Shown: positions 34,801 to 46,170 of the stretch, piece after piece | How the letters are laid out: each line of letters begins with the position of its first letter | Position numbering within the stretch: position 1 is the stretch's first letter | Source of the DNA: Combretum micranthum | Lineage: Eukaryota; Streptophyta; Magnoliopsida; Myrtales; Combretaceae | Assembly: GCA_024138025.1 (NCBI GenBank) | Contig: JAMXBD010000063.1 | Coordinates: forward strand, 1,488,001 to 1,552,000 | DNA: 64,000 nucleotides | Reading direction: 5' to 3' | The notes under the pieces: generated by a model | Seen by the model: only the letters and a program-made list of their open reading frames with translations | Told to the model about the DNA's origin: nothing | The model's database searches: none | Position numbers and translations under genes: made by a program

Positions 34801-37800
34801 AAGTTGAAGTTATAGACAGGCTATACTTATTATCAACAAGTAATTCAATATGGAAACATATTAGTAAGCAATCATGACTTACATACGTGAACATCACACT
34901 GAGACACAAATTGCTGGTTCCAATGAACATGATGCACTTCAGGAACCCAAAATTTTCCTCGACCATGTTGTGTAGATGAATTAGAAACTAGCTGAATCCA
35001 ATTATTTAATCCAACATCTACTTCCCTACATAACTTTAACGATTCAGCTATCTGTGACATCTGCAGCTATTCCCTCTGTATTTGCTTGATGCATCTACAC
35101 CATCCCAGGCAGTACAACTCCCATTACTAGACAGGTCATACTTGTCCCATCCCCTCTGGACAATAGACGGTCTAGTACAGAGACTAAGATCAGCAGCATG
35201 CTGACCCAAAATGGAAAATCTTGCTTTATCCTGTAGAGTTACTGGCATGCCTTTATTTATGTCATGAAGGATCACCTACAGACAAACAATAACAGCATGA
35301 AAAGTGTGATACAGACCAACATATACCAAAAGATATCTAAAAAACAAATTGCATGGAAAATGACTAGGATGAGAGGATTTAGGCAAATGAATACCCATAG
35401 TTTCAAATTGTTCAATAAGTACCCAAACATTTTAGAATCATTCGACTACAGGTCTGTCATCAACTCCATAACTCTATTAAAAACTGCTAACAAGGCTTTG
35501 ATTTACACTAAAACTATCATAGTGGCATGACATATTGATAAAACAACAAAATCTTCCTCCAATTTCCTAATCTTGGCTGGAAAATGAGAATCAGCCTTGA
35601 TGATTGTCCCTCTTTCAAACAGGATATTTAAGATCACAACTTTCGGATGATTAGCACAAATTCAAAACATTTCTGCAGAGAAAGGCAATTTAAGCTAAGA
35701 AAAATAAAAAAAATAAAATAGAATAAAAATACACACACACACATATCATCCAAGACAGAATTTGAGCTGGAAAATCAACATTAAGCACGTTATACCTTGT
35801 TTTATATGATATCTGCAAATGCTAGTATCTTTCTATTAATTTTTCACCATATTAACTTCTGGTTGCCATAGAACAATAGGAAGGAAACTCAAGGGGAACA
35901 GGAAATTAACTAATGAATAAAAGAAAATGTAATTTATATAGGAAGCTACTGTAGTAGGATCTAGTTGTTTGGACAAAAGAGATCGACTAGAGCTTGACAG
36001 CATCTTGCTCAAGTTTGGAGCTTCAATTTCCCACATGCAACTTCGATTTTAGAGATTACTTTTGTACATTGTCATAAGGAAATGATTAATCCTTTTAAGT
36101 TTATTTGAGATTTCAATTTTCTAGGATAGGATAATTTACATTAAATATATAATATCAATTATATAAGAAAATTAAAGAGATAATGAAGACGGGGGAAAAA
36201 GGATATTGAAAAAATCTTTTTGAATTTGAAAATTTTGGAGACGAAAGATGTTATTTAGAGGTACTGGCTTTAGGAACACACATGTTAATGCACTGTCTTC
36301 TGCACAGTATACTTGCTCTGCACATTAGAAAATGATATTATGAGAAATAGGTTGCTCCATAACTCTTAACATCATGCCATTACTGCTGCTACAACTTGGC
36401 ATAAGAAAAAGGGTTCCCAATAGAAAACATAGCTGTGATTTTACCTTTTTTCACTTTGCATACTATACTTTATCTTTTTTGCACTTTGCACATGTATGTT
36501 TAGTTACATCTTAATAATGGGCACACAGTATACTTGTTGGACAAAAAAGAAAACCTGAAAACATTAGTAATAGAGAAATGAAAGAGGAAAGAGTTTACTG
36601 GTCCTTTTTTCTTCATCCAACATGCATTTCATGTGCCTAATATTAATGTTTAGCTAATATTTTCTAAACAAAGGAAAACACAAGTATGCAAAGTGAAAAA
36701 AAGTGAAAAAATAGGTATGTATCCTATGATGACATACATCAATTGCCAAATTTTCTCAAATATGCCCTTAGAACACATTTTTTTTTTTATAATCCACATA
36801 ATTGTTAACCTAGAATACTCTAAAGCCAACAACTCTCAACTCTTTGGCCAAATATAATAATTAAAAAAATAAATAAATAAGTTTTCAAAAGGGCATATGA
36901 TTTGACATGCATGAAATTCGTCTTATGCCAAGCTCTAGCAGCAATGTTGTCGTCAATAAGAGACGTGAAATCATCCAATTTCTATTCAATACACCACTCT
37001 GATATGCAGAGCTCCTGAAACCATTCAAAAGACAGTGCATCCCAGAGCCAGTATCCTCTAAAAGACATCTTTCAACCCCAAAAATTCCATTTTTGAAACT
37101 ATAAAAATCATTTTAGTATCTTATCTATAATTCTATTTGGTGTCCTTAAACAATCGACATTATATATCCAATGTAAATTTTCCTATATTGGACGGTAAAA
37201 GCCATGAATATGCTCAAGATAGATCTTTTCTTATGGTGATGTACAAAAGTCAACTTTAGAGTCCATGGGAAATTATAGCTCCAAATTTAGACAAGATGCT
37301 TAAGTTAAGTGGCATGCCAAGCTCCAGTCAATCCATTTAGACAACTAGATCCTGCAACAGCTTCTAGTTTAAATTATGTTTTCTTCCCTAATTTGTATTT
37401 ATTGCTCTCCCCAAACTTTCTTTCCTGAATTGCTATAACATCAGGAGTCAATCTAGTGAAAAATAAATACACTAGCATATGTAGATAGATACCATATAGA
37501 ACAAGGTACACTCTCTAGAGGCCACCATTAGTTTCTTCCATTAAATAGAATTTCATAATGCTCTAAGTGAGAGTTGGAACAATGATAAGGAAATAGGACC
37601 TCTCAACAAATTTGATTCCCCTCCTCCATTCCGTTACTAAAATATTGAGGAATTGAAGGTTGGAGCACCTTTTTTAATCTCATTCTTATCATTTGACCAA
37701 GCTTTCACTAAAAGCAATTAGTAAATTAGATGCCACAAGATCCTATCCCACTCAATAAACTAAACATTGCCAGTAGACAATGAGCCATCAATCTCCCAAC

Positions 37801-38236
37801 TCTTGGTAACCACCTTCCGACATATGCTCGCTTCAACAACAAAAAATAATAATAATAATAATAATAAAGCAACTAATTTACACAAATAAAGAGAGTGTAG
37901 CAATTGAATGGAATGCCAGAAAATTGTATGAAACACCATTTTGAATTAAACAGTCTGTTCACTTTGTTAAATGAGTAAGACTGAAATGGGATTGTTATCA
38001 CAGAAAAGTGAACAAGAGTATTAAACAAGCAAACCTGCAAAACCCTAGATTGGATATTATACCTTGAGATCCATACCGCTATTGATCACATCAACCTCAT
38101 CGATCGCAACCGCAACAACTACATCAAGAGCAGCAGGAAAGGATGATAAAAACCAACCAAACAAGATCTTAGTTGTGGATGGTTGGGTGGAAGAGTATTG
38201 CTTCGGCCACCAAACTCTCACTTGTGTTCTTCTCAT
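28610..38236 (-). CDS. GPI1: GPI1/PIG-Q, GPI-GlcNAc transferase subunit; 9 exons, two frame lesions
   Basis: GPI1 (PIG-Q) is a membrane subunit of the ER complex that moves GlcNAc from UDP-GlcNAc to phosphatidylinositol, the first step of GPI-anchor synthesis. Exons in transcript order: 38063-38236, 34887-35275, 34653-34793, 34470-34573, 34164-34385, 33025-33516, 30706-31142, 28909-29002, 28610-28744, all GT-AG. Phases agree at every junction and the total gives about 729 residues if one base is restored in exon 2 and one in exon 9. Recognisable blocks are RVWWPKQY at the N-terminus, YDKPGYGTHHFSLRYSD, ILYWPIFLQESGV, the Gpi1 core in exons 6-7 (VEYAEKAAIRRHSMWSSLVF, ALHYLISLVYSLQIQ, GSLLFTPLLLLLPTTSVFY) and PRRFPAGIWF. 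Several hydrophobic helices lie in exons 5-7. As written, exon 2 shifts frame and exon 9 stops at 28699-28701. The copy is either a young pseudogene or an intact gene with two sequence errors. Confidence 0.85.
28807..28837. repeat. (TG)n microsatellite in GPI1 intron 8
   Basis: About 15 TG units followed by an (AT)n tract (28847-28862), all within the short intron 28745-28908. Confidence 0.9.
29430..29665. mobile_element. Small TIR element in GPI1 intron 7
   Basis: The left end GTCTGTTTGGATTGGCT and the inverted right end GCTGATTTGGATTGTCT form an imperfect terminal repeat around AT-rich DNA containing ACAGATACAGA-like ends. It looks like a hAT-type MITE. No target duplication was resolved. 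Confidence 0.4.
29717..30249. repeat. Large inverted repeat in GPI1 intron 7
   Basis: Left arm 29717-29939 pairs with right arm 30014-30249, with a loop of about 75 bp. Matching blocks include GTTAGTAGTCATATATAGC with ACATGCTATATATGACTAC, and AGAAGCTTCCTAATTAATGA with TTGATTAGGAAGCTTCT. The arms carry scattered mismatches and small indels. It may be a foldback or MITE-type insertion; it lies in the transcribed sense of GPI1. Confidence 0.7.
36205..37100. repeat. Long inverted-repeat element in GPI1 intron 1
   Basis: Left arm (about 36225-36412) and right arm (about 36917-37090) are inverted copies. GACGAAAGATGTTATTTAGA pairs with AAAAGACATCTTTCAACC, and GCTGCTACAACTTGGCATAA pairs with TTATGCCAAGCTCTAGCAGC. 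The centre is AT-rich and has a second, smaller inverted pair around CACTTTGCATAC and GTATGCAAAGTG. No coding capacity. It looks like a non-autonomous long-TIR element. Confidence 0.6.
37846..37867. repeat. (AAT)n microsatellite in GPI1 intron 1
   Basis: Seven AAT units close to the first coding exon. Confidence 0.85.
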
Positions 38237-38644
38237 TTTTCACATCAACATCCCTGTTAACATTAGTATCTAAAATCTATATCATATCAAGCTGATAGCT
38301 TAAGCTGAGCTTTTCATTTCACGTAAATTCATACGTCTTGAACTACATTTACATATAAAATAAATCAAACCTTACTTTTATATAGAATTATAAAGAGGAA
38401 TTAGGTTTAGACAGAATAGAACATTGTGTTTCTTAGTGAATTAGTAATGAGAGCTGAACCGGACGAATATAAAAGAAAAAACGGGAAATTAGTAGTGAAA
38501 TCAGTTTGAAATCGAAAGCATTTAGATAAAGTAGAGATTAATTGATAATGTCGAAGAATCTAGTAAGTACAACATTTGCAAAAAAGCAGAAACAGTAAGA
38601 CAAGTCTTCATTTCTTTTGAAGAGAGAGAGAGATGAGAACTTAC

Positions 38645-38790
38645 GGTGTGAGTTCAAGAGCAGAGGCATGGGATCGTTTGAAAAGGAGCTCCGACAAAGA
38701 CAATAATGCAAATCCGACGAGACGACTCTGATGCAGTTGTTGGCTGTTGTTGGCTGTTGTTCTGGCATTTTTTTCCTTCTTTTCCTTTTT
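38645..38790 (-). other. Candidate 5'-UTR exon of GPI1
   Basis: On the minus strand a strong donor, ACACC|GTAAGT, lies at 38644/38645, and an acceptor, GTTAACAG|GGATG, lies 17 bases upstream of the start codon (38253/38254). This implies a 391-bp intron in the 5' leader. The outer edge is inferred from the TATA box at 38817-38826. Confidence 0.45.
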
Positions 38791-38816
38791 GGCTTTTGCA
38801 CGAAGCCTTTTTATCA

Positions 38817-38826
38817 GTATATATCT
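38817..38826 (-). promoter_or_regulatory. Candidate TATA box of GPI1
   Basis: The minus strand reads GATATATACTG about 30 bases upstream of the inferred transcript start. Further upstream is AT-rich, so the call depends on its distance from the 5'-UTR donor. Confidence 0.35.
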
Positions 38827-39154
38827 ATCATGACGATCTAATACTATCAATAAATAAATATATATATGATTAATTTTAATTTTACCTTTCAATGCAAAAT
38901 CCAAAATTTTCAATATATAAATAAAATCATGTATGTGACATGCTTATGTCATTTTCTCGTATGATCCAATTGACGTAACAATTAATTATTTTAATGATTC
39001 GATCACATTTGAATATGGTGTAAATCGTTAGATAACGATAGGATCGATCCGTCAAAATTAAGAATGAGATTAGTCCCGTCAAAATTAATAACAAGATCAT
39101 CAAATTCTTTATCTTCTTTGAGAAAAGAAAATATATGTATTATAAAAAATTAAA

Positions 39155-39412
39155 AAAATAAATAATTCTAAGGGTAGGTATATTTAACTCATATCTAAGA
39201 AGAGATTAGATTTTATTAAATCTATTTTTTTAAAAGACAAGTTCATTAAATTGTCTTAAACTCCCCTTCTCAAAAGACGAGTTCATTTATTAACTCGTCT
39301 TTTGAAAAGGTGAGCTCATTATAAATACACTAAACCAAGAGATGAGGTTTAATAAACTAGTCTCTAAAAAAACGAATTTAATATGTCTATTCCTAAAATT
39401 ATTTTTTTACAG
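39155..39412. mobile_element. Palindromic MITE with a near-perfect central hairpin
   Basis: The outer ends AAATAATTCTAAGGGTAGG and, inverted, AAATAATTTTAGGAATAG match. The centre, 39265-39310, is a hairpin with arms CCTTCTCAAAAGACGAGTT and AACTCGTCTTTTGAAAAGG around an 8-base loop. No coding capacity. Confidence 0.6.
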
Positions 39413-39594
39413 CAACATTTTTGTAGTCTTTTATTTTAAAATTATTTTTTTTTCCTTTTTTCCCCATCTTATTCATGCTTGCCTTTACAATAATAACATA
39501 ATTGAATAAAATATGAAGAGAAATACAGTAATCGGTAGTAAGAATACATATATATATATAGTCAATAATGCATGTACTTTGCTTAATTAGATAA

Positions 39595-40815
39595 GATTTG
39601 GATTAATATACATCACATCTATTCAAAAAACTATCTCAGTTAAATCTCTTAACCCATCTACTTGGCTAGTATTGTTGGTCTATCACATATTGACACATGT
39701 TAGAGGCTCATAAAAATATCATCCATGTGGATATCCCATAGAAATCACCATCAAGAAAAATTAACAATGCTTTTAAGCATGGTTAAAATAAAAAGACATA
39801 TGCTAAAATGGGAAAAATATTTTATGAATGATACACGTCATGTGAATGTACAGATGGTATGTAATTTCCAAGTATATGCTAACACATCGATAATGTAGTA
39901 GATCATTTTAAAGCAACCACCACCTATATATCCATGTATTAGAATATCATTAGAAGTTACACTTCACATATATATTACATATGGCGAATAATACCTACAA
40001 AATCTTTTCTCGCTAAAATGGGGTAGTTCACTGTCTAAGAAATATAGCATCAAATGCATCATAATTTGTTGCTATATATTAAAGTAAGAAACCGGTTTCG
40101 CAAAATAAATAAATAACTAAGAAACTGACACCAAAACTTGACATTGACATCGCCATCCTTTCACTGGTCATCATCCAGAATCAACATTGGTGTTGAACTC
40201 TACAAATTCGTTTCACTACTAAACTTTAACCGATCGCAAAGACTTAGAACAACCCTAATTTGATAACACTTCAAACGAGTTAACTTGCCACTTTGTCAAG
40301 CCATCAACACCAAAATTGACTGCCAAGCATCTTAGTCTGTATCCACACTTGGACCCAATGAACCCGCGCTTCAACTTGCTTGTTCTCCCTTTATAAGAAT
40401 TGGTTTGTTTAGTGGGTGGGTTCTTTGGTTAATTAAATAGGACATGACGACGAACTTGCAGCTTTTACCATCTTCAGTAGCCTGATTAAATGGTAAGTTA
40501 GGGTTTTGATCAATCGATTTGGAGGCGTAAAGTTCAAATGAATATGAGATGCATAGTAATCTACCCAATTGTAGGATTTAGGGTTTTAAATATGTTTTTT
40601 ATTTAATACTTGCTAAAAGATATCTTTTATTTTAAATATGATTAAAAGCTTTTTTATTTTTCTTAATGGGTAATTTCTATGGGATGTCCACATGGATAAT
40701 GTTTTTATAGCCTCTAACATGTGTCAACATGTGGTAGGTCAATAGTGCCGGCAAAGCAAATGGGGTTAAGAGATTTGACGAAAGTAGTCTTTTGAATACA
40801 AAAAGTTCACACAAG
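39595..40815. mobile_element. Element with ~200-bp terminal inverted repeats
   Basis: The left arm (about 39610-39830) and right arm (about 40600-40805) match as inverted copies over most of their length. For example, TTGACACATGTTAGAGGCT pairs with AGCCTCTAACATGTGTCAAC, and CATCCATGTGGATATCCCAT pairs with ATGGGATGTCCACATGGAT. The 0.77-kb centre has no recognised transposase. Arm length suggests a Mutator-like non-autonomous element. Exact ends and target duplication are unresolved. Confidence 0.6.
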
Positions 40816-41277
40816 TATTAAATTGATCAAATAAGTGTTTGAATAATTAATTGAATATTTAACAAAAGTTTGCATTATTCCTATATTATATATTAAGAGG
40901 AAGAGGACCAGCAGAGAAGGAAAAAAACAATTATCTAGCAAGCAAAAATAACTACCCAACCAATGAAAAGACAAGTCATTAATACTACTTCAACATATAT
41001 TTGAATGAGTCATAAATGGATATTAAACATTTTTTTATTTTACATTCAATAAATGAAAATTCCATCCATGTTTATACCCACTTATTAATTTGTGTAGTGT
41101 ATTAATATTATTACAGCCTGTGTAATCCACCAAGCAATCTTTCTTTATTTCATTTAATTCACAGTTGATCATACTAGTGTTGTAATATGTTGTTACTCAT
41201 AATACTTGTGATAGCCAGCATGATATTGGCTGAATTTTGCTTTGCTCATTGAGTTGTTCACACTTAAACTTTAGTAG

Positions 41278-41662
41278 CTTATTTGGTATGCATGAATAGA
41301 CTGTAATGAAATCGCGATTCCGACTTTCATTTCTTTTCCTATATTTTGAAGTATCATGAGAATGCGGAATCACAATTTCAGTTTTAAGTTGGAATTCGAT
41401 TTTGCCTTTGAGAAGGAGGAATCGTAATTCCATTCACTCTTCCATTAAGAATTTTACTTAAATTACATTTTTATCATATATAAATTTATTATCTTATTTT
41501 TTATAAAGGGTATTTTTGGTATATTCTAATATAAACTAATTCATATCCATCTCATTTTGTGTTGTATCCAAACAAAGAAATGGGTTTGTCATTCCCTTGA
41601 TGATTTCATTCCTTCGATTCTAATCTATTCCATTTCAAACGATTTTCGTGTACCAAACATGA
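41278..41662. mobile_element. Candidate MITE
   Basis: TATTTGGTATGCATGAATAG at the left and, inverted, GTCATGTTTGGTACACGAAA at the right give short imperfect terminal repeats. The interior is dominated by GGAATC/GATTCC-rich words common in plant hAT-like MITEs. No target duplication assigned. Confidence 0.4.
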
Positions 41663-43110
41663 CATAGATGTTTAAAGGAAATGAAATAATTTTCAGTATT
41701 AAATAAAAAATTGATGTTACTTCTCAAGATTTAGGGATATTCATGCTTTCTTAGAACTTTTAAACATTAGATTAATGCATTAAATTACAAATGAATCCAC
41801 CTCAATTGAGAAGGGTGGAAGTGATTATCGGGATAAAATTGGATTTTTATCTTATTCTTCTCTCTCTCTCTCATCATGCTACTTTGTATAGTTTTTCTTA
41901 AAATTGTGCAATTTACTTATTTCATTCAAACATCCACTGTTACCTCTCTTTTGAATCTAAGGAAATCAATATAGGGTAGAAATCTCTCTTCATTTTGTCT
42001 TTTACTCCAGCCCAAGGTTAATTAGTTGTTTTAGGGTTTTGTATTAGCATATTCTGCTATGGTTGTTTTGATGAAATATTCTTTAGGAAAAATCTTTTTA
42101 GTTTTTTATATTTATTTTTAAAAAATAAATGATTATTAGAAAACATTTTTTTCCTATTTTGAAAAATAGAAACTTATCAATTACCTAAAAAAAATAGAAA
42201 CTCATCCATAGCTTTTTTTTTTAGACAGACATTTTCAATTATTTTACGAGTCCTATTTACCAATTATTTACTATCAACCACATTTGTTATTAATTTTTAA
42301 TATTTATTATTTAGGTAAATTTATTTCTCCTTATAAAATATGTTTTACTATTAATTATCCAGGTATTTTCACTATTCAAGTATTTGAAAGAAACAGATAA
42401 ATAAAAATTACTTTCGTAAAATTAGCTAAACACTTGAACATGCTACTTTTCAAGAAACCCCTTGAAAAAAAAACACTTTCCATTAACAAATAGTTTTTCT
42501 TAAAATAAATAGGGGTCTTGATTTCCCTTCTTTTATCAACAATAGCGAACGTTATAAGCTATTGTTCGAGAAGATTCCCATCAATGCAAGATACTCTTTA
42601 TTTTCTATAGGTTTGTAATGATGAAATTGTATGATTACCAACTTGCTCAAATAAAAATTACATAAATACAAATTATATAAAAATAATTATCAAAATACCA
42701 ATGCAAAATGCACCTTTTGTGTTCGTATATAAGTTGCACGTACTAGGTACAACTCATCTATATTCATAACATGTGATTCATGTATATTCATGAATTGCAC
42801 AATGATTCATGTAATGTAAGTACATGCATGATTTGTATGTACTAGATGCAATTCATTAAAGAAAACATTGAATCGCTACTATTAGATATGATTTATCATT
42901 ATAAAAGTTTAGTTAAATCACTTATTGCTCAAGTGATTCATTGAGAAAAATATACCTTAACATTTTGATAATTACTTTTGTGTTTTTTTTTTTTGTGTTA
43001 ATAGACTCATGTTTCACCTAGTTTGTAATCTTTATGTTCTTTGTGTAAATGGCTTTATTTTTTTCCATTGAATACAAACATTACCTAGTTAAGACACCAC
43101 TACTCTATGC

Positions 43111-43573
43111 TAGGGCTATAAGTGAGTCGAGATAGTGAGATAGCTCGGCGCAGCTACTCAAGTTCAATTCAGCAAAAGCTCGAATTTGACTCATTTACAA
43201 CTGAGTCGACCTCAAGTTTGAACTACTCAAGTAGTTACTGGGCTCGAGTTTAAGCTTTACAATACTCTGCTGGGTGAGGTTACGAGCTTAAATAAGTATT
43301 AAATTGAGTCGAGTTGAGTTGAGTTTATTCGAGTATTAAATACTCTTTATAGATAAATCAAATATTTAAAAGAATAATTAAGTTTAATTAAGTGGAGTTC
43401 GAGTTTACCGATTATTAAATCGAGTTAGGTTTGAGCTTAAAAATCAAAGCTAGATCAAGATGGAGCTCGAGTTTGAGTTTGAGTTTGAGTTCGAGCTGAG
43501 TTCAAGCTTTGCGTTTTGAATTCGAGTCAAGTTCGAGCTTATTATTATATTATTCGGCTCATTTATAGCTCTA
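43111..43573. mobile_element. hAT-like non-autonomous element, 463 bp, with 8-bp TSD
   Basis: Terminal repeats TAGGGCTATAAGTGAGTCGA (left) and TAGAGCTATAAATGAGCCGA (right, inverted) match at 17 of 20 positions. The flanks CTCTATGC (43103-43110) and CTCTACGC (43574-43581) form an 8-bp target duplication with one change. The interior is full of GAGCTCGAG/GAGTTCGAG words. The TSD length fits the hAT superfamily; no transposase is encoded. Confidence 0.75.
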
Positions 43574-43779
43574 CTCTACGCGATAACTCTCTCTATCAAG
43601 TTTGTATTTGTCTTACATTGAGACAATTGGTTTAAGGCATGTTTTTTTATTTTTCATTCTTTTTTCTTTATTAATAAAAAGCTTGATGTTAGGTGTTTCT
43701 ATTGAAATTAACTTTATGTATGATTAGGGTACAAAAGAGCTGGGTAGAGCCATGGCATTGGAAGGCTTAGGTTCGGTTC

Positions 43780-44079
43780 GTTTAAGAAATTAACGAGTTT
43801 AAGTTGAGCTAGGCTTTTAACGAGCCTAAAATGTATAGGCTCGAAACCGAGCCTGCTAAGAATTCACAAGCTCGAGCTTGGTTCGTTAAGCTCATTTAGC
43901 TGAACGAGCATGAGCTCAGCTCGTTTACATAATAATATATATAATTAAATTTATATTATTAGATTAATATAAATAAGTATATATAATATTATTTAAATAT
44001 TTTATTAATATATTAGACGAGTCTAATCGTGATCCAGCTAGCAAGCTTTAAAAATCTTAGGCTCTAAACGAGCTGAGCC
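43780..44079. mobile_element. Possible second TIR element
   Basis: GGTTCGGTTCGTTTA at the left and GGCTCAGCTCGTTTA (inverted right end) form a 15-bp imperfect terminal repeat. The interior is rich in GAGCTCG words and then AT. No target duplication was found, so it is weaker than its neighbour. Confidence 0.4.
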
Positions 44080-44312
44080 AATATGAAAATTTATGTTTAT
44101 TTACTTTTTTTTGTTCAAATATGAATATTTATGCACTTGGAGGATTACATGGCTGATATGATATATATTGTTTATGCTAATGAAGGAGATTGGTATTCAT
44201 CGATTCATCCATGAATATTATTCGGAGTACAACGGAGTGGCATTAACTATCTAGTATTGTGTTTTTTTTTTTTTTTGGTATCTATAGTTTTGCGTTTACT
44301 ATAATGTTTTTA

Positions 44313-44518
44313 TGAAACGTCACATGAAAGGCGAACAAAAAGAAAGCAGAATTTAAGGAAACGAAAGAAAACAGAGCTTGAGAAGAGTATCGAGGCTCAA
44401 TTGATTGCTGATGTTTATAACAAAGAAAGTATTTATACAATAAGCTATAACAAAAAGACTCAGTCAGCTAATAACAAAAAGACACATGTAAAAAATAAAA
44501 ACAAATAATATAAGTTCA
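44313..44518 (-). repeat. 3' LTR of the copia element (left)
   Basis: 206 bp, starts TGAAACGTCACATG and ends AAGTTCA on the plus strand; direct repeat of 48950-49155. Confidence 0.9.
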
Positions 44519-44533
44519 CATCCTCCCCTCAAG
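44519..44533 (-). promoter_or_regulatory. Polypurine tract of the copia element
   Basis: The minus strand reads CTTGAGGGGAGGATG immediately before the 3' LTR. Confidence 0.7.
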
Positions 44534-45168
44534 TTAGAGCTGATAGAAAGAGCCAACTTGGATCGAAAAATGTTGAAGTTGATCAGTAGAAGGAACTTTG
44601 GTGAAAAGATCAGTAGCTTGATCAACAAAGGACATATTAACAGGCTTCAAAAATCCAGTGGAAACATGATGACGAATGAAATGGGCATCAATATCGATAT
44701 GTTTCATTCGATTGTGTAAACATGGATTATGAGCGATCAATAAAGCTGACTTATTATCACAATATAAAGGAATTGGATAATCAATAGAAACACGAAGATC
44801 ACACAAAATATAAGAAGTCCATAAGAGTTCTTTAGCTGTTGAAGCCATGCTCTTATACTCTGCTTCAGTACTAGAAGTACTCACAGTAGCTTGCTTTTTA
44901 GATTTCCAAGTAACTAACTTTAACCAAGCATAATACAAAACCCACTAATGGATTTTCGATCAAAAGAAGAGGTTGCCCAATCCGCATTAGAAAAAGCACG
45001 GAGCTCTAAAGTATTTAGCAGAAAAGAAGAGCCCAAAATCAATTGTCCTTGTAATATAATGAAGCAAATGATAAGCACATGTACATGTGAATCATAAGGA
45101 CGAGAAACAAATTGACTCAGCTTATTGACGGAATAAGCAATGTCTGGTCTGGTAATAGATAAATACAA
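44534..45168 (-). pseudogene. Copia RNase H region
   Basis: Two overlapping frames (44534-44938 and 44920-45168) carry the RNase H end of copia pol: STSSTEAEYKSMAS with the catalytic Glu, LYCDNKSALLIAHNP with an Asp, and RMKHIDIDAHFIRHHV. The terminal block ADLFTK is present. Upstream, RPDIAYSVNKLSQFVSRP links to RT. A frameshift near 44930 separates them. Confidence 0.8.
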
Positions 45169-45900
45169 TAGACGTCCAATGATACGTCTAAAGAGAGAAG
45201 GATCGAAAGTTCAACACCTGATGTTTTAGTAAGGCAGACACCAATGGGCAGAGGCAAACTAACAGGTTTACACCCAGTGAGTCCAGTATCAAACAAGATA
45301 TCACGAATGAATTTCCTTTGATTAATCAAAATACCAATAGAAGTTTGATAGATTTCTAATCCAAGGAAAAACTGAGCGTCTCCTAAATCCTTGATAGTAA
45401 AAGTAGCATCAAGATCATATTTAAGTTGAGCAATGGAGGCTTCGTTATTTCAAGTTATGAGCATGTCATCCACGTATAAAAGAACAACCAGAAATGAACC
45501 AGAATCATACAATGTAAATAAAGAATAATCACTACTTGATTGTTGAAAGCCTTTGGAAACAAGAAAATGAGAAATTTCAATGTTCCATTGATGAGAGGCT
45601 TGCTTTAAGCCATAAAAAGACCTCTTAAGATGACAAACTTGGCCAGGAGCTGATTTAGAATATCCGGGAGGAGGTAACATACATATTTCCTCATCCAAAA
45701 TCCATGCAAAAATGCATTGTTAATATCGATCTGAAGAAGAGGCCAATTATAAATTGGTACAACAGAAAACAAGATACACACAGTAGTTAACTTAGCTACT
45801 GATGAAAACATATCATGATAATCAACTCCTTCCAATTGTGTATACCCCTTTGCCACTAAACGAGCTTTATATCGTTCAACACTCCCATCGGGCCTATATT
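45169..45900 (-). pseudogene. Copia reverse transcriptase region
   Basis: Pieces in several frames give the [32 protein letters not shown] (first catalytic Asp), [17 protein letters not shown] and LVVLLYVDDMLIT (active-site Asp pair retained). A further piece reads KFIRDILFDTGLTGCKPV. At least two frameshifts and a stop interrupt the domain. Confidence 0.8.
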
Positions 45901-46170
45901 TAATTTTATAGACCCATTTTGAATCAATAGCTTTCTTTCATTGTGGCAAACTAATCAATTCCCATGTATCATTTAATTCTCAAGCCTCAATTTCTGTATT
46001 CATAGCTGCAATCCAATCTTGACTTTTAGAGGATTGTGAATATCATAAAGGTTCTGGAGTTGTAAAAACATTAGCTAAAGAAACAAGATAAGAATTTAGA
46101 TAATATTGAAAAGAAAATGAAGAAAATAAAGGATAAGATGATGAGGAGAAAGAAGTAACATGTGTTGCAT

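Noticed and set aside
38538..38913. Two minus-strand open frames upstream of GPI1
   Set aside because: They fall in the inferred leader and promoter of GPI1, are Lys- and Ser-rich by composition, and have no domain; the WWPKQY start lies further downstream.
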